A stretch of DNA of 11,750 nt from Candidatus Thorarchaeota archaeon (lineage in GTDB: Archaea > Asgardarchaeota > Thorarchaeia > Thorarchaeales > Thorarchaeaceae), in NCBI GenBank assembly GCA_016840385.1, contig JAEOSL010000109.1:1-11750 (forward strand). Direction: 5' to 3'. The number at the start of each line of letters is the position of its first letter. Within the stretch, counting starts at the first letter, position 1. A model generated the notes under the pieces. That model was not told the origin of the DNA and made no database searches. It saw nothing but the letters and a program-made list of their open reading frames with translations. Of this stretch, positions 6,967 to 11,750 are shown one piece after another. The position numbers were made by a program, and so were the translations under genes.

Positions 6967-9048
6967 TCAACATCCCGACGTGATATAGACAAGGTGATTG
7001 GTACTTCCAGGCGTTGGGTCTGAACAAACATATCCGAATCCGTACGCATGGTCGTTTATAGGATCGTCAAGCTGAGGTTGATACGGATTTGCAGACTTCG
7101 TGGCGTAGAATACAGCAGACACCTTATCGCTACTTTCAGTTTCTAGACATGATCTAAACCATGCATTCACTATCGTGAGGCTTGGATTAGTAAAGTAGCC
7201 TGTCATATAGATTCCGAATCCCACACCTGTTTTTGGAGAATTCGTACTTGATGTTTGAAAAGAACAGACTTGATGAATACCTTGCAGGGCAGGCCCCCAC
7301 CTCTCAAATACATTGTTACCATGCTTATCCTCCCAGGCTAATGGTTTGCATGCATCAATCGCGAGAGTATCTAGATCACCATCACCTAGTCTCAGCTCAG
7401 TAAAATTCAGAAAATGTTGATCGTGTTGGTAAGCCGTGAAACTAATACTAGTGGGACCTCCATGACTGTGCAGGTATGCAATGTCTACCGCATCTATCCA
7501 TTGATTATCGGTCCCACCAAAAGAAGTAGCTTTGAAATCTTCTTCCCAAGCTGAAAATTCTCCCCAATTGAACTCTTGACTGTAACCGCCTATTGCACCC
7601 ATCCAATCGTAGAAACCTTCAGTATTTTCCTCATTATTATACAAAGGGCTGTTTAGATGAGATAACCCAATCCATTCCACTCCGACTTCTCTGACATTAT
7701 CATCATATGCTCCTGAGGGTGGACTATATGCTATTTTTTTAGTGCTAGATATTCCACTACTTGCAGAGATGATAGGGAATAACATGAAAGCTGAAAATAG
7801 CATGATTAGAAGGGGCAATACGCGACTACCCTTCCTCTTCACTATTACGAAAGAGATGGCTAGAACAAAAACAGCACCTATGGCACTCAGAAGAACAAGA
7901 TTGAAGCCACTATTGATACGCGGGTACTCGACAGTTACAGCAATAACATCACTATCCCTTCTGCCCTCCGAATCCCAAACTACCACCGTAACCGCATGAG
8001 GTACAAGTACGTCTATCTTCAAAGGTTCTGAGAGCGTTGAAATTGAGAATGTACTTGCAGTGCTCAGGACACCATCAAAGTCGGAGTGCCATTCATAGAT
8101 ATAGGGGGGAGTCCCGTATTCAACTTCGCAATCAAAAGTAATGGATTGTCCAGGTGAAACTGTTATGCTATGACTGGGTATGGGGCTCACAATATCGACA
8201 TGTGGTTTATAATCGGTACCATCGAACTCTTCTTCGTAATAAACATCATTACCTTCATCATCAGTTTCGACACGGGATATCTCGTAAACAGGAAATAGAA
8301 AATTATTGTTATCATCTTCCATGGTGTCATAAACTAGTCTATGTTCTAACACGCTACTTGCAGGGATATCATAAACATCCAGAATAGACTCGTATTCTAT
8401 GAGATTCGCAGTGGTATGTACATCAGGCTTAACTTCTCTCCACTTCCAATCAAATCCTATTATTTCGCCTCCTTCACCCATCATGACTGATACTTGTGCT
8501 GACTCTCCGGTAATAGGAAATTCACCAATAGTAAATTCATAATTCACATGGTACTGAAGAATCTTTGAAAGAGTTTCTCCTGAATCTATGTTGTATGCTA
8601 TTGCAGAAGTGTTTCCAATATTTGTAAAGAATGCATTTGCAGGAAACAGTCCATTTTCATCTAACCACCTCTCCGCAAGTACACGACACTCACCTGGAGT
8701 AGTTTCACCTACTCCCAGAGAAATATTCCAGAGTTTATCGTAGTTTGCAAACCAGATAGACCCATCTGTTGAATCAACCTCGAGATAGCTGTTACTCCAG
8801 TTTGCTACATAGATCCCTTCTACTTCCTCTGCTAATACATCATAAATACCAAAGAGTGAGGATGCTAGACTTTGTACATAGGTCTCATTCACATCAGGAA
8901 TTATCATCTCGTAAATTGGCATCTCCGTTTGTGATAGAACAAAGCCAAGTGGTTCACGAGTTGCTATGGATTCAGGTGTTGCAGAAGCATCTGTAAATGA
9001 AACTACAAGTAAAAGCAACAATAAGAGTAAGATTGCATCCCTTCTCAA
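6967..9048 (-). CDS. Paralogue 2: secreted/membrane protein with Ig/PKD-like and C-terminal DUF6345-like (putative clan CD-like) domain
   Basis: 693 residues from the TTG at 9048-9046. The frame also opens at a GTG (9072), but GGAGGT lies seven bases before the TTG, and the GTG is out of frame in the otherwise matching upstream region of paralogue 1, so TTG is preferred. The layout matches paralogue 1: signal peptide (1-23), N-terminal region with D-G-S-I-W-F and G-F-D-W-K-W, Ig/PKD-like domain (about 298-375, GTPPYIYEWHS), membrane segments 383-403 and 408-429 around a KRKG loop, then the C-terminal domain. Key residues are H529 in H-S-H-G and C567 in T-L-A-I-D-A-C. The second membrane segment ends in S-A-S-S, like a signal peptidase site. 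The final residue is Cys, as in all copies. The protein is closer to paralogue 3 than to paralogue 1, especially in the last 150 residues. Substrate and biological role are unknown. Confidence 0.85.
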   Translation of the reverse strand: MRRDAILLLLLLLLVVSFTDASATPESIATREPLGFVLSQTEMPIYEMIIPDVNETYVQSLASSLFGIYDVLAEEVEGIYVANWSNSYLEVDSTDGSIWFANYDKLWNISLGVGETTPGECRVLAERWLDENGLFPANAFFTNIGNTSAIAYNIDSGETLSKILQYHVNYEFTIGEFPITGESAQVSVMMGEGGEIIGFDWKWREVKPDVHTTANLIEYESILDVYDIPASSVLEHRLVYDTMEDDNNNFLFPVYEISRVETDDEGNDVYYEEEFDGTDYKPHVDIVSPIPSHSITVSPGQSITFDCEVEYGTPPYIYEWHSDFDGVLSTASTFSISTLSEPLKIDVLVPHAVTVVVWDSEGRRDSDVIAVTVEYPRINSGFNLVLLSAIGAVFVLAISFVIVKRKGSRVLPLLIMLFSAFMLFPIISASSGISSTKKIAYSPPSGAYDDNVREVGVEWIGLSHLNSPLYNNEENTEGFYDWMGAIGGYSQEFNWGEFSAWEEDFKATSFGGTDNQWIDAVDIAYLHSHGGPTSISFTAYQHDQHFLNFTELRLGDGDLDTLAIDACKPLAWEDKHGNNVFERWGPALQGIHQVCSFQTSSTNSPKTGVGFGIYMTGYFTNPSLTIVNAWFRSCLETESSDKVSAVFYATKSANPYQPQLDDPINDHAYGFGYVCSDPTPGSTNHLVYITSGC

Positions 9049-9050
9049 CT
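8971..9050. repeat. 80-bp direct repeat, copy B (start codon and signal-peptide region)
   Basis: Identical to 6733-6812. Similarity continues at lower identity upstream through the ribosome binding site, inverted repeat and TATA box, and downstream into the codons for the F-V-L-S-Q-T-E-M-P-I-Y-E stretch. Confidence 0.9.
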
Positions 9051-9055
9051 TTTCA

Positions 9056-9061
9056 ACCTCC
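9056..9061 (-). promoter_or_regulatory. Ribosome binding site deciding the TTG start of paralogue 2
   Basis: GGAGGT on the minus strand ends seven bases before TTG 9048. It lies inside the reading frame that would be used from the upstream GTG, which argues against the GTG as the start. Confidence 0.8.
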
Positions 9062-9079
9062 CAATGAGTCACGCGAAAT

Positions 9080-9102
9080 CATCCTTTCGTGGGGAAAGGA
9101 TG
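9080..9102. promoter_or_regulatory. Inverted repeat at the predicted transcript start of paralogue 2
   Basis: The arms CATCCTTTC and GAAAGGATG are perfect over 9 bp with a 5-base spacer that differs from the paralogue 1 copy by one base. It lies 21 bases downstream of the TATA-like box, exactly as in paralogue 1. Conserved arms and fixed spacing point to a functional operator or 5' leader hairpin. Confidence 0.65.
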
Positions 9103-9123
9103 TTTGCCCAAATGTAATCGCGG

Positions 9124-9132
9124 CATAAAAAT
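9124..9132 (-). promoter_or_regulatory. TATA-like box of paralogue 2
   Basis: The minus strand reads ATTTTTATG preceded by purine-rich AAGGGGAG. This matches the paralogue 1 promoter. It lies just outside the end of the SGNH hydrolase gene, so paralogue 2 probably has its own promoter. Confidence 0.6.
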
Positions 9133-9140
9133 CTCCCCTT

Positions 9141-9168
9141 AATCTCTAATCTCTATAATTAATCTCTA
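9141..9168. repeat. Short AATCTCT repeats upstream of paralogue 2
   Basis: The heptamer AATCTCT occurs at 9141-9147 and 9148-9154 in tandem and again at 9161-9167, overlapping the SGNH stop codon. It lies directly upstream of the paralogue 2 promoter box. It may be a regulator site or simple-sequence drift. Confidence 0.4.
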
Positions 9169-9885
9169 AGATGGTGTAGATTCAAGAAGAATAGGTTTCA
9201 CTATCGATGTCCAAATCTCATATCCAAGTTCAGTCATGTGAATTCCATCCCATTTGAATAATTCAGGCCGGGGAGTACCTTCGGTGGTAAGCATAGGAGG
9301 AACAATATCGATGTAATGAAGTAGGTCATTAGAATTACAAAATTCCTCAACGAGAGAATTTGCTCTCTTCATTTCATCCCAGAGTTTCTTTCGTCTCTTG
9401 GGAGGTTTGATTGATATGAAGTAGATTGGAACTTCAAGCAATTGTCCATGAATCTTTTCACAAAATTCACGGAAGTTATTCTTCACTTCTTCTGGAGTCT
9501 TCTTCTTTGTATAGAATAAACCTGAGAGATCATTCTCACCAGCATAGAAGACTATTGATTTTGGCTTATATGGAAGTACAATACGGTCTACATAGTAAAT
9601 AGCATCAGAAATTCTAGAACCACCAAATCCACGATTCAAAATATTTAGGGGGGTCATATCCTGTTTCAGCGTATTCCAGTATCGAATACTTGAGCTACCA
9701 GTGAAAAGAATAGCACCTTCTGTTGGTGGGTTTTCAATATCCTGCTTTTCATACTTGCTGATTTCACGTTCCCATATAGTCGGGTCTCCACTGTTTAGTT
9801 TCGCTCGAAATCTCAAAATGAAGATTAACGCGAAAATAATACCTATTACTATTGCACCAACAGAAACCGTCAGTAATGTGTTCAT
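9166..9885 (-). CDS. Membrane-anchored SGNH/GDSL-family hydrolase
   Basis: 239 residues. An N-terminal membrane anchor (about 4-26) is followed by a complete SGNH domain. Block I is FTGSSSIRYW (catalytic Ser probably S65), block II NRGFGGS (Gly for the oxyanion hole), block III YAGEND (N118) and block V DGIHMTELGY (D213, H216). The family hydrolyses esters such as lipids, acetylated sugars or arylesters; the sequence gives no substrate. The entry W-E-R-E-I-x-x-Y-E and the stretch Y-F-I-S-I-K-P-P are typical of a widespread subfamily of outer-surface or exported SGNH esterases. The orientation of the anchor is uncertain: the flanking R-F-R-A-K on its C-terminal side would favour a cytoplasmic domain by the positive-inside rule. 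The ATG has AGGAG ten bases upstream. The gene starts 70 bases after paralogue 3, so it may be reached by read-through. Confidence 0.88.
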   Translation of the reverse strand: MNTLLTVSVGAIVIGIIFALIFILRFRAKLNSGDPTIWEREISKYEKQDIENPPTEGAILFTGSSSIRYWNTLKQDMTPLNILNRGFGGSRISDAIYYVDRIVLPYKPKSIVFYAGENDLSGLFYTKKKTPEEVKNNFREFCEKIHGQLLEVPIYFISIKPPKRRKKLWDEMKRANSLVEEFCNSNDLLHYIDIVPPMLTTEGTPRPELFKWDGIHMTELGYEIWTSIVKPILLESTPS

Positions 9886-9926
9886 TCATTCTGCGCTCCT
9901 TTGTACTCATTTCTTTAAAGTGGTAC

Positions 9927-9949
9927 AAGAAGGGGAAAATCCCCTTCCT
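9927..9949 (-). terminator. 3' hairpin after paralogue 3
   Basis: In the minus-strand RNA, AGGAAGGGG pairs with CCCCUUCUU across AUUUU, nine pairs with one G-U. It starts 6 bases after the TAA stop. The right-hand flank (CUUGUAC) is shared with the hairpin after paralogue 1. Confidence 0.5.
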
Positions 9950-9955
9950 GTTGGT

Positions 9956-11750
9956 TTAGCAACTCGATGTGATATAGACGAAGTTCTTGTATACTCCAGG
10001 AGTAGGGTCACTACACACATAGCCGAATCCGTAAGCATGATCATGAATCGGATCATCCAGTAGTGGTTGATACGGGTTCGAAGACTTTGTTGCATAGAAA
10101 ACAGCAGACACTTTATCGCTACTTTCGGTTTCAAGACATGCTCTGAACCACGCATTCACTATCGTTGCACTCTGAAGAATATTGAGACCTGTCATGTAGA
10201 GTCCGAATCGGGGACCTGTTTCTGGAGAATTTTGACTGTTGGAAGCAAAACCACAGACTTGATGAATGCCTTGAAGCGCAGGAGCCCACCTTTCGAAGAC
10301 GTTAACACCATCCTTATCTTCCCAAGCTAATGGTTTGCATGCATCCATTGCGAGTGTATCAAGATCACCATCACCCAGACGCATTTCAGTAAAGTTCAGC
10401 CACGATTGATCATGCCACGATGTGAAACCAAGACCATTGGGACCTCCATGAGTATGAATATACACAAAATCTACAGCATCTACCCATTCATTGTCAGTCC
10501 CACCAAACGAAGGATCAACAAAATCTTCTTCCCAAGCACTATATTCATGCCAATTGAATTCTCTACTATAACCACCGACATTCCCCATCCAATTGTAAAA
10601 ACCTTCAGTATTCACCTCATTGTTGTACAATGGTTTCTTATGATGCGACAAACCTATCCACTCTACTCCTACTTCTAAGAAACCATCATCATAGGCTCCA
10701 GTAGGTGCGCTAGGTGTCAGTTCATTAGTGACAGGCATTCCACTTCCAGCAGATACGATTGGGAGGAAGATAAATGCGGAAGTTAGAAAGACGAGAAATA
10801 CCAACACAAACATGCCCCTCTTTTTCACAATGACAAAAGATATGGATAGAAGAACAACTGCGCCTAAAGCAATCATAACTACTCCCACATCAATAAGGAT
10901 AGGTGGGTCCTCGATAGTTACAGCTCTAGCTTCACTATCCCATCTGTTCTCGGAATCCCAAACAGAAACCGAAATCGCATGGGGTACAAGTACCTCCTTC
11001 TTCATCTGCTTAGAGAGTGTCGAAATAGAGAATGATTTAGAGGTACTCAAGACTCCATCAAAATCTGACCGCCATTCATAGGTATAGGGAGGTGTTCCCA
11101 AAACAACAGTGCAATCAAACGTAATGGATTGCCCTGACTGAGTGACCAGACTACTTGCAGGGTCGTGAATGATAACACGTGGGCTAAATTCTGTGGCATC
11201 GAATTTCAAGTTGATGTGAATATCATTCCCATCATCATCAAGTTCAATCCAAACTATTTCGTAGACAGGGACTAGAAGTGTATCACCGGGGTCAGTAAGA
11301 TCATACACCAACCTATTGCTTACAACGCTGTCTGCGGGAATTTCATTTACATCCAGAATTGATTCGTATGTAATGAGATTTGCAGTTGTATAGACATCAG
11401 GTTCAATATCTTGCCACTTCCAGTCAAATCCGACTATTCCACCACCTTCACCAATCATCACTGAAATTTGTGCGGTTTCTCCTGTAACTGGATATTCACC
11501 AATTGTGAATTCGTAATTGACATGATATTGAAGAATCTGTGAATCGGATTCACCAGAATCTGTATTGTATATTCTCGCGGTAGTATTTCCAATATTTGTA
11601 AAGAATGCATTTGTCGGAAGTAGTTCATGAGTACCAAGCCACGTATCTGCACCTGTGCGACATTGGCTTGGAGTAGTTCTATCTATTGCTAGACTAATAT
11701 TCCAGAGTTTCTCATAATCAGCATACCAAAGTGAGCCATCGCTTGAATCA
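9956..11750 (-). CDS. Paralogue 3 (5' end beyond window): Ig/PKD-like, two membrane segments, C-terminal DUF6345-like domain
   Basis: The last 597 residues are present; roughly the first 95 residues, including any signal peptide, lie beyond the window edge. The frame is open without interruption to position 11750. The ATG and GTG near 11461 are internal, because the upstream codons encode matching paralogue sequence (D-G-S-L-W-Y-A-D-Y, N-A-F-F-T-N-I-G-N-T, Y-E-F-T-I-G-E). Numbering from the edge: an Ig/PKD-like domain at about 205-280 (GTPPYTYEWRS), membrane segments 288-308 and 313-334 around KKRG, then the C-terminal domain with H434 in H-T-H-G and C471 in L-A-M-D-A-C. The second membrane segment ends in V-S-A-G-S, a possible signal peptidase site. 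It ends VYITSSC, with the terminal Cys shared by all copies. It is most similar to paralogue 2. Function is inferred only from the domain pattern. Confidence 0.85.
   Translation of the reverse strand, partial: DSSDGSLWYADYEKLWNISLAIDRTTPSQCRTGADTWLGTHELLPTNAFFTNIGNTTARIYNTDSGESDSQILQYHVNYEFTIGEYPVTGETAQISVMIGEGGGIVGFDWKWQDIEPDVYTTANLITYESILDVNEIPADSVVSNRLVYDLTDPGDTLLVPVYEIVWIELDDDGNDIHINLKFDATEFSPRVIIHDPASSLVTQSGQSITFDCTVVLGTPPYTYEWRSDFDGVLSTSKSFSISTLSKQMKKEVLVPHAISVSVWDSENRWDSEARAVTIEDPPILIDVGVVMIALGAVVLLSISFVIVKKRGMFVLVFLVFLTSAFIFLPIVSAGSGMPVTNELTPSAPTGAYDDGFLEVGVEWIGLSHHKKPLYNNEVNTEGFYNWMGNVGGYSREFNWHEYSAWEEDFVDPSFGGTDNEWVDAVDFVYIHTHGGPNGLGFTSWHDQSWLNFTEMRLGDGDLDTLAMDACKPLAWEDKDGVNVFERWAPALQGIHQVCGFASNSQNSPETGPRFGLYMTGLNILQSATIVNAWFRACLETESSDKVSAVFYATKSSNPYQPLLDDPIHDHAYGFGYVCSDPTPGVYKNFVYITSSC

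Noticed and set aside
9913..9920. CTTTAAAG as a TATA box for the SGNH hydrolase
   Set aside because: A transcript start 25 bases downstream would fall after the AGGAG ribosome binding site, so the geometry is poor; read-through from paralogue 3 is at least as likely.
11458..11652. 64-codon minus-strand open frame, and a possible frameshift in paralogue 3
   Set aside because: The paralogue's own frame is open through this stretch to the window edge and matches paralogue 2, so the other frame is a shadow and no frameshift is needed.
1..11750. tRNA, rRNA, CRISPR array, insertion sequence or phage genes
   Set aside because: No matching structure, repeat-spacer pattern, transposase or integrase motif was seen on either strand.

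Overview
The window looks archaeal. It has TATA-type promoter boxes about 25 bases ahead of plausible transcript starts, GGAGGT-type ribosome binding sites, TTG starts, a tungsten aldehyde oxidoreductase gene with a MoaD-like partner, and secreted multidomain proteins with Ig/PKD-like modules. An Asgard-type archaeon (for example Thorarchaeia-like) or another uncultured anaerobic archaeon is my guess; no ribosomal RNA or marker gene in the window settles it.

Left part (1-4271): a metabolic cluster. Two minus-strand genes, a MoaD/ThiS-like sulfur carrier and then a truncated SCP2-like protein, diverge from a long plus-strand gene. That gene encodes one 1209-residue polypeptide joining a complete aldehyde:ferredoxin oxidoreductase (AOR) to a complete AMP-forming acyl-CoA ligase. 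The natural reading is aldehyde to acid to acyl-CoA in one protein. The MoaD-like protein could serve the pterin cofactor. The SCP2-like protein might handle lipids or acyl-CoA. One near-palindromic TATA box sits between the divergent genes.

Middle (4272-4716): a minus-strand gene for a 79-residue, extremely charged E/K/R-rich helical protein with two 18-residue repeats. It converges on the fusion gene.

Right part (4717-11750, all minus strand): three tandem paralogues of about 695 residues, the third cut by the window edge, with a membrane-anchored SGNH/GDSL hydrolase between the third and second. Each paralogue has an extracellular N-terminal region, an Ig/PKD-like domain, two closely spaced membrane segments and a C-terminal DUF6345-like domain. 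The first two also show a signal peptide, and the corresponding end of the third lies outside the window. The C-terminal domain carries an invariant His-Gly and an invariant Cys behind hydrophobic strands, which resembles a caspase/gingipain (clan CD) catalytic dyad; this is inference. The two complete paralogues share a duplicated 5' module: TATA box, a 9-bp inverted repeat at the predicted transcript start, ribosome binding site, TTG start, and an 80-bp identical stretch through the signal peptide. All three are followed by a short hairpin whose pairing is kept by covarying bases and G-U pairs in the sense RNA.

No tRNA, rRNA, CRISPR array, transposon or phage gene was seen. No gene-free stretch exceeds about 160 bases.
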